64,000 bases of DNA from JACQAP01 sp035275265 (GTDB lineage: Bacteria > Pseudomonadota > Gammaproteobacteria > Burkholderiales > JACQAP01): the NCBI GenBank assembly GCA_035275265.1, contig DATENC010000026.1, positions 1-64,000 of the forward strand, given 5' to 3'. Below the pieces are notes generated by a model. The model saw only the letters and a list, made by a program, of their open reading frames with translations. It was not told the DNA's origin and made no database searches. Numbering within the stretch: position 1 is the stretch's first letter; every line of letters starts with the position of its first letter. Below are positions 1-9,142 of the stretch, piece by piece. The position numbers were made by a program, and so were the translations under genes.

Positions 1-1
1 C

Positions 2-790
2 CAGTTCCGCGATGGCACGCTTACTCAGGACGAAGCGAGAAGCCTGGTGTTGCGGATTGAAGGCAACCTGCTTGGCGACCTTGCGACGCGGCTGCCGAAC
101 GATGGCATCCAGCGCCAGATCACGCTGCGCGGGGACGTTGATCTTCGTGTGCAAAGGCTGGCCAATGGCGAGTTGCGAGCGAAGATCGATGACATCTTCG
201 TCGGCAGCCCCACCGAAGCCCGGCGCGCGGAGTTTACCCAGCAATTGGCGGCGCAATACGGATTTGACCATCTCACCATTCGAGGCATAGACGCCAACGG
301 CAATCGCATTCGAGTCGAGTTCCGCGCTGACCGCGGCATAGTGCGAAATGAAGCACGGGCCGGACATCGTGATCGCGGCGAAGATCACGCAGCCCATCGC
401 AAGGACAAGAAGGACCGTGGTAAGGACGACCCAAAATGGGCCAAGCATCATAACGACCGGCACGACCGCGCCGATCGCCGCGACAACGGGCTCGAAGATC
501 GCGTGGTATCGCGCGAGCATCGTGAGGACCGCGCAGCGAAATTCATCAAGGTCGAACGCGTAGAGGGTGCGGAGCGCTCCGGAGCAGTTGAACGTTCCGA
601 GCGGCAAGCCAACTTCGATCGTCCAGAGCGCCCCGAGCGGAACATGAAGTTCGAGCGTCCGGAGCGTCCCGAACGCGCTGAGCGCGTCGAGCGTCCGGAG
701 CGGGCTGAGCGCGCCGAGCGTCCGGAGCGCCCCGAACGAGTTGAACGCGCCGAACGCGTCGAGCGTCCGGACCGCTCAGGCCGTCACTGA
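2..790 (+). CDS. Charged Glu-Arg-Pro repeat protein, 5' end missing
   Basis: The frame is open from the first bases of the window, so the start and any signal peptide lie upstream; an internal start at 47 is possible but nothing favours it. The first ~110 residues look like a folded domain with alternating hydrophobic residues (for example YGFDHLTIRGIDANGNRIRV). After that the protein becomes extremely charged: a His/Asp/Arg/Lys-rich stretch, then about 60 residues built of ERPERAE- and ERVERPE-like units ending in RPDRSGRH. Such a tail is a polyampholyte and is unlikely to fold. I do not recognise the family. It ends 50 bases before the convergent cox operon, so it is not part of that transcript. 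Real coding is supported by the long frame and by the protein-level periodicity of the repeat. Confidence 0.6.
   Translation, partial: QFRDGTLTQDEARSLVLRIEGNLLGDLATRLPNDGIQRQITLRGDVDLRVQRLANGELRAKIDDIFVGSPTEARRAEFTQQLAAQYGFDHLTIRGIDANGNRIRVEFRADRGIVRNEARAGHRDRGEDHAAHRKDKKDRGKDDPKWAKHHNDRHDRADRRDNGLEDRVVSREHREDRAAKFIKVERVEGAERSGAVERSERQANFDRPERPERNMKFERPERPERAERVERPERAERAERPERPERVERAERVERPDRSGRH
655..775 (+). repeat. In-frame tandem repeat coding ERPERAE units
   Basis: Degenerate copies of a hexamer/nonamer built on GAGCGTCCG and GAGCGC follow one another inside the gene at 2-790. The units are in frame and encode Glu-Arg-Pro-Glu-Arg-Ala/Val. The copies differ at third positions, so the protein repeat is better kept than the DNA repeat. 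Confidence 0.6.
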
Positions 791-839
791 CAATCGACGG
801 GTGCGACGTCTAGGGGAACGGTAGAACGAATCGACCTTC

Positions 840-1820
840 TCATGCCGGTTGACGGGCCATTGAAGCGTGGTGAATCCCGGCATACTTTGCGGGATCTTTC
901 TGAAACGTTGTCCTGCACCCGTCGCAGCAGAAGTAGTAAGACACGCCTTCGTACTTCTCTATGTGCATCGGATTGGCGGTGCTGACGGCCATACCGCAAA
1001 CCGGGTTGATGAATTTGCTTTCCGGCTCCGTTGTGCTGCGCGCGGTGTGCGCATCCGGCTGGTGCTTATCCGACATTCCGTCCGCAGCCGCCTGCTGCTG
1101 AACCTGCCCGGAGTCCTGGCCACGGCCGCGCAACAACGCCAGCACCCCGACGATCGCAACCAGCGCAATCTCGCCCGGTGTCTTGGCGCCCGCATCCGGG
1201 CCCGCGGGGACCTGCAAGCGCGCAAGCTGTGATCCGTCGATGCCGCGCATCCGCATCACGCCGCGCAGCCTTTCCGCTTTTCGCCGGCTTGCGATCATCA
1301 GCACATGCGTTGCCGGACTGCGCAAAGCGGCCTCGAGCGCTTCCTCGTCGCCCTGCCCTTGCGTCGCGACCAGGACCACGGGCGCTTCGCCCGGGGTGTG
1401 GGTAAGCCTGATTCTGAGCCGATCCGCAAGGAAACGGGCCTCGTCGGCGGCGGGCGTGCTTCCGAGCACGCACAGCGCGCTGCGAGCGCTGTAAGGCTGG
1501 ATGAAAAGTTCGATGCTGCCGTTGCTGGCGCAGGACATGGCGTAGTTCTCGACATCCTCTTCGGGATAGATCCTGTCGTTGCTGATGCGCACGAGCTTCG
1601 GGTCGCCGCTCTCGATGGAGCCTTGCGCAGCGCTTATGACAACGCTCTTCGCGCACCCTCCGCCGATCCAGCCATGCAGCGTCCCGTCGGGCAGCACGAT
1701 CGCCTGGGCACCAAGGTACGCCGATGTCGGCGCAATCGCCCGGACCACCGTGACGAGCGCGTAGGCCTCGCCGCGGCCATTCAGTCCTCGCGCCATTTCC
1801 AGGAGTTCGTCGTTCGTCAT
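840..1820 (-). CDS. XdhC/CoxF-type maturation protein fused to a C-terminal YHS domain
   Basis: This 326-residue protein is an XdhC/CoxI-family factor; relatives insert or sulfurate the molybdenum cofactor of xanthine dehydrogenase-type enzymes. Residues 1-110 carry the XdhC N-terminal domain with GWIGGGCAKSVV at 50-61 and Cys97 in the NYAMSC segment. Residues 113-232 are the XdhC C-terminal Rossmann-like part, ending in GAKTPGEIALVAIVG. A polar linker follows, then a YHS domain at 270-313 with PVCGM and YYFCCDGCR (Cys275, 298, 299, 302). YHS domains occur in copper and heavy-metal proteins. The start overlaps the coxE stop by ATGA, and it is the last gene of the cox operon. Because the CODH site holds both Mo and Cu, the fused metal domain may serve copper handling; that part is inference. 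Confidence 0.85.
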   Translation of the reverse strand: MTNDELLEMARGLNGRGEAYALVTVVRAIAPTSAYLGAQAIVLPDGTLHGWIGGGCAKSVVISAAQGSIESGDPKLVRISNDRIYPEEDVENYAMSCASNGSIELFIQPYSARSALCVLGSTPAADEARFLADRLRIRLTHTPGEAPVVLVATQGQGDEEALEAALRSPATHVLMIASRRKAERLRGVMRMRGIDGSQLARLQVPAGPDAGAKTPGEIALVAIVGVLALLRGRGQDSGQVQQQAAADGMSDKHQPDAHTARSTTEPESKFINPVCGMAVSTANPMHIEKYEGVSYYFCCDGCRTTFQKDPAKYAGIHHASMARQPA

Positions 1821-2998
1821 CGCAAAACCTCGATGATCTGCGGCAATACGTGCTCGATACCGGCAAGATTGGCGCCCGGCGCGAGCAGATCGATGTGCGG
1901 CATGGCCGCCTGCATCGCGCGGCTTTCAGGACTGAAACCGGGCTGGTTCAACAACGGGTTGAGCCAAACCATGCGCCGCGACCGGCGTCGCAGCGCGGCG
2001 AGCTCCCGCGCCAGAAGCTCCGGCTCACCGGTGTCGTAACCGTCGCTCACGATGATCACGCCGGTGCGCGAATGCACAAGGCGCGCCGCATGGTCGCGGT
2101 TGAAATCCCGCAGGCATTCGCCGATGCGCGTGCCCCCGGCCCATCCGGCGGCAAGAAGGTGCAGGCGTTCCTGCGATCGCCACGGGTCCGGATCACGCAG
2201 TGCCTCCGCCACGCCGGTGATGCGAGTGTGGAAAATGAAGCAATGCACGTCGGCCAGCTCGGCGCACAGCGCCCGCGCAAGGCGCAGGTAAAAAAAGCTG
2301 TACGAGCTCATTGAGCGGCTCACATCCAGGAGCAACAGTAAACGCGGGCGCACGCGACGGCGTTCCTTCCAGGCGAGCCGCAACGGCGTGCCGCCGCTTG
2401 CCACGCTCTGCCGTATGGTGCCCTGCAAGTCGAGCCGGCGTCCGTGATGAAAGCGCGCTTCTCGGCGCAGATGAAGGTGCTTCAGGCGCATGGCGAAGCG
2501 GCGCATCAGCGCTTCGATGTCGCGCGCGTGTTCTGCCTGATTCAACTCGCGAAAATCCATCGACGCCAGAGATTCCTCGCGGCTCGCCCCGTGTCTGGCG
2601 GTGTCGGTGTCTGCGTCGTCGCCGGCCACGCCGGGGCCGGCACCATCGGCATGTTCGCTTTCGTTCCCTTCGCGCATTCCACCGGGCGGCTCACGCCCCG
2701 CCGCGGCGCCAACGTTGCTATCCACGAATATTTTCTTGTTCGGCGGCAGGAAGTAGGCGTCGAACAGGCCATCGAAGCGCCGCCATTCGTCGCCACGGCC
2801 GCACAGTAGCGCCTTCAGGCTCCAGCGCAGGATCTGCTGGTCGAGAATCCCGGTCTGCACGCTTGTTTCAAGCACACGGACCGAATCCGCGCCGCCTGTG
2901 CCGTAGCCGTTGGCGTGCAGGAATCCGGCAAAGCCCGTAAGCCGCGCCCGCAAGATTGCGCCCGGGTCAGCAGCCGGGGAAGCCGCGGCGATCAACAT
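1817..2998 (-). CDS. coxE: CoxE, von Willebrand A-domain protein of CO dehydrogenase maturation
   Basis: The 393-residue protein has the CoxE layout: an N-terminal helical region, an acidic, low-complexity middle (about 95-140) and a C-terminal VWA domain. The MIDAS metal site is visible as DVSRSMS (Asp225, Ser227, Ser229), with GGT at 288-290 and VSDGYDTG around 317-324. In characterised CO oxidisers CoxE works with the AAA+ ATPase CoxD to introduce sulfur and copper at the Mo site after the apoenzyme is assembled. It overlaps coxD upstream by 7 bases and the XdhC-YHS gene downstream by 4, so translation is probably coupled. The product has no signal peptide or obvious membrane segment and should act in the cytoplasm. 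Confidence 0.9.
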   Translation of the reverse strand: MLIAAASPAADPGAILRARLTGFAGFLHANGYGTGGADSVRVLETSVQTGILDQQILRWSLKALLCGRGDEWRRFDGLFDAYFLPPNKKIFVDSNVGAAAGREPPGGMREGNESEHADGAGPGVAGDDADTDTARHGASREESLASMDFRELNQAEHARDIEALMRRFAMRLKHLHLRREARFHHGRRLDLQGTIRQSVASGGTPLRLAWKERRRVRPRLLLLLDVSRSMSSYSFFYLRLARALCAELADVHCFIFHTRITGVAEALRDPDPWRSQERLHLLAAGWAGGTRIGECLRDFNRDHAARLVHSRTGVIIVSDGYDTGEPELLARELAALRRRSRRMVWLNPLLNQPGFSPESRAMQAAMPHIDLLAPGANLAGIEHVLPQIIEVLR

Positions 2999-3870
2999 GC
3001 CGCCGCAATGCGGGCGACGACTTCCCGGGTGAAACCGGCGCGGTCTTCGCGGGTCTTGACCAGGGCGCTCAAGGTTTCGAGGATGCGCTCCGCTCCGTCG
3101 TCGTCGATCACGGAAATTCCCATGCGCAGCAGAGCCGCCGTCCAGTCGAGGGTCTCCGCAATGCCCGGCTTTTTTTGCAGGTCCATGCGGCGCACGCTTT
3201 GCACGAACTCGACCACTTGGCGGGCCAATTGTCCCGCCGCCTGCGGCGCCTTGATCTCGACAATCGCCAGTTCCTTCGCGAAAACGGGATAGTCGATGTA
3301 CTGGTATAGGCAGCGACGGCGCAGCGCGTCGGAGAGTTCGCGCGTGCCGTTGGAGGTAATGACGACCAGCGGCCGCGTAACGGCGAGCACGGTGCCAAGT
3401 TCCGGGATCGACATCTGGAAGTCAGACAGCAGTTCGAGCAGATAGGCTTCGAAAGCCTCGTCGGCGCGGTCGACTTCGTCGATCAGCAGCACCGGCGGCT
3501 CGGCACAACTGATCGCCTCGAGCAGCGGGCGTTTCAAGAGATAGCGCTCGGAGAAGATGTCCTGCTCCTTGACGGCAGCCGGCCGCTCGTCGTGCTCTAG
3601 CAGCTTGATCGCCAACAGTTGCCGCTGATAGTTCCATTCGTACATAGCGGCGTGCACATCGAGCCCTTCGTAACATTGCAGGCGGATGAGCCTGGCGCCG
3701 CGCACGGTGGCGAGCGCCTTGGCGATTTCTGTTTTTCCAACACCGGCGTCGCCTTCCACCAGCAACGGACGGCCGAGATCCATCATCAGCAGCAACGCCG
3801 CTGCGAGCGCAGGTTCAGCGACATAGCCGGCGCCTTCCAGCTGGAGCTGAAGTGCAACGACCTCATCCAT
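2992..3870 (-). CDS. coxD: CoxD, MoxR-type AAA+ ATPase
   Basis: A 292-residue MoxR-family AAA+ ATPase that in known CO oxidisers drives maturation of the Mo-Cu centre. Walker A is LLVEGDAGVGKTEIAKAL (about 36-53) and Walker B is VLLIDEVDRADEAFEAYL; a sensor segment ITSNGTREL and arginine-rich LRRRC follow. I chose the ATG at 3870 because it lies just after the coxG stop; an in-frame GTG at 3936 would add 22 residues and overlap coxG by 55 bases, which cannot be excluded. The 3' end overlaps coxE. Confidence 0.9.
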   Translation of the reverse strand: MDEVVALQLQLEGAGYVAEPALAAALLLMMDLGRPLLVEGDAGVGKTEIAKALATVRGARLIRLQCYEGLDVHAAMYEWNYQRQLLAIKLLEHDERPAAVKEQDIFSERYLLKRPLLEAISCAEPPVLLIDEVDRADEAFEAYLLELLSDFQMSIPELGTVLAVTRPLVVITSNGTRELSDALRRRCLYQYIDYPVFAKELAIVEIKAPQAAGQLARQVVEFVQSVRRMDLQKKPGIAETLDWTAALLRMGISVIDDDGAERILETLSALVKTREDRAGFTREVVARIAAAC

Positions 3871-3881
3871 GCGTTGGGTAG

Positions 3882-4487
3882 TCACGCTGTCTTCCTGGAG
3901 AACAAGCTGCGCAGCCAGTTCTTGAAAATCGTCCACACGAGCGCGAGGCCGTTCAGTTCCCCGGCGGCCGGTGGAGGCATTGTCACGGCAGCCGCCGGTG
4001 CGCTGCCGCCTGCTGCGATACGTTGCGCCTCAAGCGCGCCGACGTGGCCCGCGAAGTTGTGGGCAAACTGTTTCAGGATCTGGTCGGCGACCGTATTCAT
4101 CATGCGTCCCCCGAAGGCGGCGGCCTTACCGCTCATCGACACTTCGGCTGTGCCCACCAGAGCGCAGAGACCTCCTTCGGCAGCGTCGATACGGGCAGTC
4201 AGATTCATGGAGGCACCGGAACTCCCGGTGCTATCGGTACCCTTGCCCAGAAGACGCAGTGTCCGGGCCGCCGCGTCGACATCCTTCATCTCGACCTCTC
4301 CCCTGAAGGACATCGTCGCCGGACCGACCTTTACCGTCACCGTTCCTTTGTAGCGGCCTGCGTCGAGGCCTTCGGTGATCTTCGCTCCGGGCATGCACCC
4401 GGCAACCGCTTCGAGGTCTTGCAGGAATTCCCAGGCGACCTGCGCCGAACACGGCATGGGGTACGTCTTGTCGATTTGGACGTTCAT
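3882..4487 (-). CDS. coxG: CoxG, SRPBCC-fold CO dehydrogenase accessory protein
   Basis: The 201-residue product matches CoxG: an SRPBCC (START-like) domain over about 1-145 beginning MNVQIDKTYPMPCSAQVAWE with the family's GCMPGAKI segment, then an Ala/Pro-rich linker and a C-terminal amphipathic or membrane-anchoring helix (LNGLALVWTIFKNWLRSLF). CoxG proteins are thought to help attach CO dehydrogenase to the membrane so electrons can reach quinones. The start at 4487 leaves 22 bases after coxL. Placing coxG between coxL and coxD differs from the classical coxMSLDEFG order. Confidence 0.88.
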   Translation of the reverse strand: MNVQIDKTYPMPCSAQVAWEFLQDLEAVAGCMPGAKITEGLDAGRYKGTVTVKVGPATMSFRGEVEMKDVDAAARTLRLLGKGTDSTGSSGASMNLTARIDAAEGGLCALVGTAEVSMSGKAAAFGGRMMNTVADQILKQFAHNFAGHVGALEAQRIAAGGSAPAAAVTMPPPAAGELNGLALVWTIFKNWLRSLFSRKTA

Positions 4488-4509
4488 GCCGGATGTTCCA
4501 TCGCACGTT

Positions 4510-6915
4510 CTATCTCTTGTCGATTCCGAGCGCCTTGCACTGCTGCCACACACGGTAGGCGGTGTGCGGCATGTCCATATGCGTTACCCCCAGATGCGCA
4601 AAGGCATCCACAACCGCGTTGGTGAAGCAGGGAATGCCGCCGACATGGGGCGATTCCGCCACGCCTTTGGCGCCGATCGGATGATGCGGCGACGGCGTGA
4701 CTGTGTGATCGGTTTCCCAATGTGGAGTTTCCATGGTCGTCGGCAGGAAGTAATCCATGAAGCTGTTGCCGAGATGGTTGCCGTTCTCGTCGAACGGGAT
4801 GGCCTGACCGAAGGCCACGGCAAAAGCTTCGGTAAGACCGCCATGGATCTGGCCTTCGATGATCATCGGGTTGATCCGCGTGCCGCAATCGTCGAGGGCA
4901 TAGAAACGCCGGACCTTGGTTTCACCGGTAAATCGGTCGATATCCACGACGCAGACATACGCACCAAAAGGGAATGTCATGTTGGGCGGATCGTAATATT
5001 CCGTCGCATCCAGTCCCTTCTCCATGCCGTCCGGCAGATTGCTGGTGTGCGCCGCCATGGCGATTTCTTTCATGGTCTTGGTCTGCGCCGGGTTGCCCTT
5101 AACCTTGAATCGGTCAACCTCCCATTCCAGATCGCCTTCGCCCACCTCCAAAAGATGTGCCGCGATCTTTTGCGCCTTAGCGCGGATCTTGCGCGCGGCC
5201 ACGGCGGCTGCGGCGCCCGCGACCGGCGTGGAACGCGATCCCCAGGTGCCCGCTCCGTAGGGGGCCTTGTCCGTATCGCCTTCCTCGATCTGAATCTCCT
5301 CCGAAGACAAGCCCAGCTCGGTGGCGATGATCTGGGCGTAGGTCGTAGCGTGTCCCTGGCCCTGGCTCATGGTGCCTAACCGGGCGATGGCGCTGCCGGT
5401 AGGATTGACGCGAATATCGCAACTGTCGAATAGTCCTATGCCGAGGATGTCGCAGACTTTGGTCGGTCCGGCGCCTACGATCTCGGTAAAGGTACAGATC
5501 CCGATCCCCATCAACTCGCCTTTGGCGCGCTTTGCAGTCTGTTCCTTGCGCAGGCCGTCGTAATCCACGGCCTTCAAGACCTTTTCCAGCGCCGCCTGAT
5601 AGTTGCCGCTGTCGATGGTCCATCCCAGGCTCGTGTTGTACGGAAACTTGTCCGCCTTGATGAAGTTGCGCCTGCGGATCTCTGCCTTGTCCATGCCCAG
5701 CTTCTGCGCCAGGACATCGATCATGCGCTCGATCAGGTAAACCGCCTCGGTAACCCGCAGCGAACAGCGATAGGCCACACCGCCGGGCGCCTTGTTGGTA
5801 TAGACCGCATCGACCCGGCAATAGGCCTTGGGAATGTCGTAAGAGCCTGTGCAGATGCTAAACAGACCGGCCGGCAACTTGGTTGCCGATACATGAGAAT
5901 TGAACGCGCCGTGATCGGCGAGCGCTGTAAAGCGCAAGGCTTTAATACGACCGTCCTTGTCGGCCGCCAGTTCGCCGACGCCGTGATAGTCGCGGGCGAA
6001 TCCGGTGGTGGAAATATTGTCGATGCGGGACTCGATCCACTTGATCGGCACCCCCGTCACGATCGACGCCACGATCGCTACGACATAACCCGGATAGATC
6101 GGGACCTTGTTGCCGAATCCGCCGCCGATGTCGCCGCCGATGATGCGGATCTTGCTCTCGGGAATGCCCGAAAGCATCGCGACCACGGTGCGCACCAGGT
6201 GCGGCGCCTGCGACGTAATGTAGACCGTCAACTGTCCCGTGACCTTGTCGAACGAGGCCACACAGCCGCAGGTCTCCATCGGACAGGGATGCACGCGCGG
6301 GTTCAGGATCTCTTCGCGGACGGTTACCGCCGCGCCAGCGAAGGCCGAATCCGTGGCGGCCTTGTCGCCCGCTTCCCAGGTGAAGATGTGGTTGGGATGA
6401 GTGCGCTTGCCGTGACCGACCTCGTCCTTGCCCGCGATATCTTCGCGAATGACCGGCGCGCCGGGAGCCATGGATTTGTGCGGATCGACGATTGCGGGCA
6501 ACTCCTCGTAATCGACTTCCACCGCGTCCGCTCCATCCGCGGCGCTATAGCGATCGGCTGCGATCACCATCGCAACCTCCTGCATCTGGAAGCAGACTTT
6601 CTTGTCCGCCAACACTGCTTGTACGTCTCCGCCGAGCGTAGGCATCCAGTCCAGTTTTACCGGCTTAAGATCATCCGCGACCAGGACCGCCACGACTCCC
6701 GGCACGGCCAGGGCCTTGGCTTTGTTGATCGATTTGATGCGTGCATGGGCGTAGGGACTGCGCACCATGGCCCCGAACAGCATGCCCGGCAGCTTGATGT
6801 CATCGACGTAGGTTCCCTTGCCGCGGATGAAGCGGGCGTCCTCCTTGCGCAATCTGGAGCTACCCAGTCCCTGAAGCTTTTTCTCTCGCTCGAGCGTGTC
6901 CGTTGTAGCAGCCAT
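4510..6915 (-). CDS. coxL: Aerobic CO dehydrogenase large (Mo-Cu) subunit, form I-like with variant active-site loop
   Basis: The 801-residue large subunit of a xanthine oxidase-family enzyme oxidises CO to CO2 at a molybdopterin-cytosine-dinucleotide centre bridged to copper. Recognisable segments include GGDIGGGFGNKVPIYPGYV, SFARDYH-like GFARDYHGVGE, FTEIVGAGP, SQGQGHATTYAQI, DDCGTRINPMIIEGQ and HPIGAKGVAESPHVGG with the likely catalytic Glu754. The copper-binding loop reads AYRCSLR at 381-387 with Cys384. Form I enzymes carry AYxCSFR and form II AYRGAGR, so this is form I-like with Phe replaced by Leu. Overall similarity to the Oligotropha enzyme, as I remember it, is strong along the chain. 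SD GGGAGA sits 9 bases before the ATG. CoxS ends 30 bases upstream. Confidence 0.93.
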   Translation of the reverse strand: MAATTDTLEREKKLQGLGSSRLRKEDARFIRGKGTYVDDIKLPGMLFGAMVRSPYAHARIKSINKAKALAVPGVVAVLVADDLKPVKLDWMPTLGGDVQAVLADKKVCFQMQEVAMVIAADRYSAADGADAVEVDYEELPAIVDPHKSMAPGAPVIREDIAGKDEVGHGKRTHPNHIFTWEAGDKAATDSAFAGAAVTVREEILNPRVHPCPMETCGCVASFDKVTGQLTVYITSQAPHLVRTVVAMLSGIPESKIRIIGGDIGGGFGNKVPIYPGYVVAIVASIVTGVPIKWIESRIDNISTTGFARDYHGVGELAADKDGRIKALRFTALADHGAFNSHVSATKLPAGLFSICTGSYDIPKAYCRVDAVYTNKAPGGVAYRCSLRVTEAVYLIERMIDVLAQKLGMDKAEIRRRNFIKADKFPYNTSLGWTIDSGNYQAALEKVLKAVDYDGLRKEQTAKRAKGELMGIGICTFTEIVGAGPTKVCDILGIGLFDSCDIRVNPTGSAIARLGTMSQGQGHATTYAQIIATELGLSSEEIQIEEGDTDKAPYGAGTWGSRSTPVAGAAAAVAARKIRAKAQKIAAHLLEVGEGDLEWEVDRFKVKGNPAQTKTMKEIAMAAHTSNLPDGMEKGLDATEYYDPPNMTFPFGAYVCVVDIDRFTGETKVRRFYALDDCGTRINPMIIEGQIHGGLTEAFAVAFGQAIPFDENGNHLGNSFMDYFLPTTMETPHWETDHTVTPSPHHPIGAKGVAESPHVGGIPCFTNAVVDAFAHLGVTHMDMPHTAYRVWQQCKALGIDKR

Positions 6916-6945
6916 GGCGATATCTCCCGCTAAGTTAGATGTGTG

Positions 6946-7431
<486 letters not shown>

Positions 7432-7451
7432 GTTTTTTCTCCAGTCGAATG

Positions 7452-8318
7452 TCAGCGGGTAGCGCGCGCGCGTGCGGTGCGCAATGCCCGCTGTGTCATT
7501 TCGCCGGCCATGGCCGTCTTGTATTCCACGTCGCCGCGCTGATCAACGACCGGATCACAGATGCTCATCGCCAGCCTGCCAGCCTCTGCGATCGAAGCGT
7601 CATTCATGGCCTTTCCTCGCAGAGAATCCTCAGCCGCGCGCGCCCTCAGGACCGAAGCGCCGACATTAGTCAGCGCAATCGCGACTTCCTGGACAGTCTC
7701 GCCTTTCATGCGCAGCGTGACGGCGGCTGCGGCGGTGGCAAAATCGCCTACCTTGCGCTTGAGCTTGGAGTAGCAGTAACCCGTATTCGGCGCGGGGACG
7801 GGGATACGTATCTCGGTCATGATCTCCCCCGGCTTCAACAGCGTGGCGTAACTGCCGGTGAAAAAGCCGTCCGCGGGTACGACGCGCTCGCCTGTCGATG
7901 CCTTCAGAACAAAAGACGCGCCCAGCACCAGCATCAGCGCCGGATGGTCGTTGCCCGGATCACCATGGGCAATATCGCCGCCGATCGTTCCCTTGTAGCG
8001 CACCTGCGGATCGGAGATCAGGCGCGCGCCCTCGACCAGCAGTGGACACTTGTCCTGCAGCAATTTCGACCAGATGAGTTCGTTCTCCGTGGTCATTGCG
8101 CCGATGCGCAGCGTGCCGGTGTCCTCGCGTATGCCTTTGAGTTCGCGGATTCTGCTTAGATCGATCAGATGCGCGGGCTCTGCGAAGCGCAGTTTCATCA
8201 TCGGCAACAGGCTATGGCCGCCGGCGAGTACCTTCGCCTCGTCGCCGAACTGCTTGAGCAAGCCGAGCGCGTCCGGAATGGTTTTCGGCGCGTGATAGTC
8301 GAATTCGCGTGGAATCAT
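7452..8318 (-). CDS. coxM: CO dehydrogenase medium (FAD-binding) subunit
   Basis: A 288-residue FAD-binding subunit. The start MIPREFDYHAPKTIPDAL is placed at 8318 because the family begins here and GGGAGGAGAG lies just upstream; the frame is open further upstream but that part is not protein-like. FAD-binding motifs are AGGHSLLPMMKLR (residues ~32-44) and TIGGDIAHGDPGNDHPALML in the middle, followed by the C-terminal CODH flavoprotein domain. It is the first structural gene after a 149-base gap, so the operon promoter may lie in that gap. Confidence 0.93.
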   Translation of the reverse strand: MIPREFDYHAPKTIPDALGLLKQFGDEAKVLAGGHSLLPMMKLRFAEPAHLIDLSRIRELKGIREDTGTLRIGAMTTENELIWSKLLQDKCPLLVEGARLISDPQVRYKGTIGGDIAHGDPGNDHPALMLVLGASFVLKASTGERVVPADGFFTGSYATLLKPGEIMTEIRIPVPAPNTGYCYSKLKRKVGDFATAAAAVTLRMKGETVQEVAIALTNVGASVLRARAAEDSLRGKAMNDASIAEAGRLAMSICDPVVDQRGDVEYKTAMAGEMTQRALRTARARATR

Positions 8319-8467
8319 GGGTCTCTCCTCCCAGAGGTATGTTCTATTTGTATGGTAAATACTGGGCTGACGCACCGCAACAAAGCAAGGGCTGCTTGTG
8401 CCGACTGCCCCTCCTGCCCGCCGATTGCGGCGGCGATTACTACGAAAGGGTTGCTGGCGTAGTGCTT
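8319..8467 (-). promoter_or_regulatory. Leader between mobA-like gene and coxM
   Basis: This 149-base gap is the largest inside the cox cluster. Right after the mobA-like stop there is an inverted repeat ACTACG/CGTAGT (8439-8463, 13-base loop) without a T run, then a GC-rich stretch that could also fold (GCCGCC...GGCGG), and finally an AT-richer segment about 20-45 bases before coxM. It is the most likely place for a coxM promoter, but I cannot point to convincing -35/-10 boxes. Confidence 0.3.
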
Positions 8468-9142
8468 TTACTCGACGGCTTCCAGTGCAGGCAATTCGAA
8501 GCGCCAGCCGGTGCGTTGTGCAAGCGCATGCACATCCTCCACCGTGTCCAGGTCGGTGATGAAGCGGGTGTTGGTGGTTTCGTGTGCATGCACGATTTCG
8601 GGGTGGTGCTCGATCAGGTGGCGGCAAGCCAGGTTCATGCCGCTGGCAAGGATCTGCGCGTGAGCCACCTCGTCGAGCAGGATCGGGTTGCCCCATTGCC
8701 CATTCACAACCGGCACTACCACATGGCCCGCCGGTCGCTTCTTGAACACCCCGATCAGCTCGGTCAAATCACCTGCCGCTATTAACGGCTGGTCGGAGGG
8801 CACGATGAATATCGCATCGAAAGGTCCGCTGAGCGCAGCCAATCCTACCCGCACCGAGCTTTCCTGCCCCTGGGCGGGCGCTTCGTTGTGCGCCAGCGTC
8901 ACCGAGAAGCTCCGCACCTGCTCCTCGACAGCATTGCGCGCGTGCCCCGTGACCACGACAACCTCGTCGACACCGGCGCCGCTGAGGGCGACCAGTTGCC
9001 GGCTTATCAGCGGCACTCCCTGAAGCCGTATCAGTGGCTTGGTCACACCGCCCATGCGCCGGCCTTCACCGGCAGCCAGTAGCACCGCGCCGATGCGCAA
9101 CCTCGGGTAAAGCCCACCGCCTTGCTTGAGCAAACATCCCAT
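8468..9142 (-). CDS. MobA-like nucleotidyltransferase, probable molybdenum cofactor cytidylyltransferase
   Basis: The 224-residue protein has the glycosyltransferase-like nucleotidyltransferase fold: LLAAGEGRRMGGVTKPL (about 21-37), VVVVTGHA, and PSDQPLI for the metal site. Relatives (MocA/MobA-like) make the cytosine dinucleotide form of the Mo cofactor, exactly the form used by CO dehydrogenases, and such a gene is often found beside cox genes. The true start may be a little downstream, since the family begins near RIGAVLLAAG. It is upstream of coxM on the same strand, 149 bases away. Confidence 0.82.
   Translation of the reverse strand: MGCLLKQGGGLYPRLRIGAVLLAAGEGRRMGGVTKPLIRLQGVPLISRQLVALSGAGVDEVVVVTGHARNAVEEQVRSFSVTLAHNEAPAQGQESSVRVGLAALSGPFDAIFIVPSDQPLIAAGDLTELIGVFKKRPAGHVVVPVVNGQWGNPILLDEVAHAQILASGMNLACRHLIEHHPEIVHAHETTNTRFITDLDTVEDVHALAQRTGWRFELPALEAVE

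Noticed and set aside
4375..6933. Two long plus-strand frames (334 and 346 codons) over coxL
   Set aside because: They are antisense to a complete coxL and do not look like proteins.
7452..8696. 414-residue version of CoxM
   Set aside because: The extra 126 N-terminal residues are Arg/Pro-rich, overlap the mobA-like gene and precede the good SD and family start at 8318.
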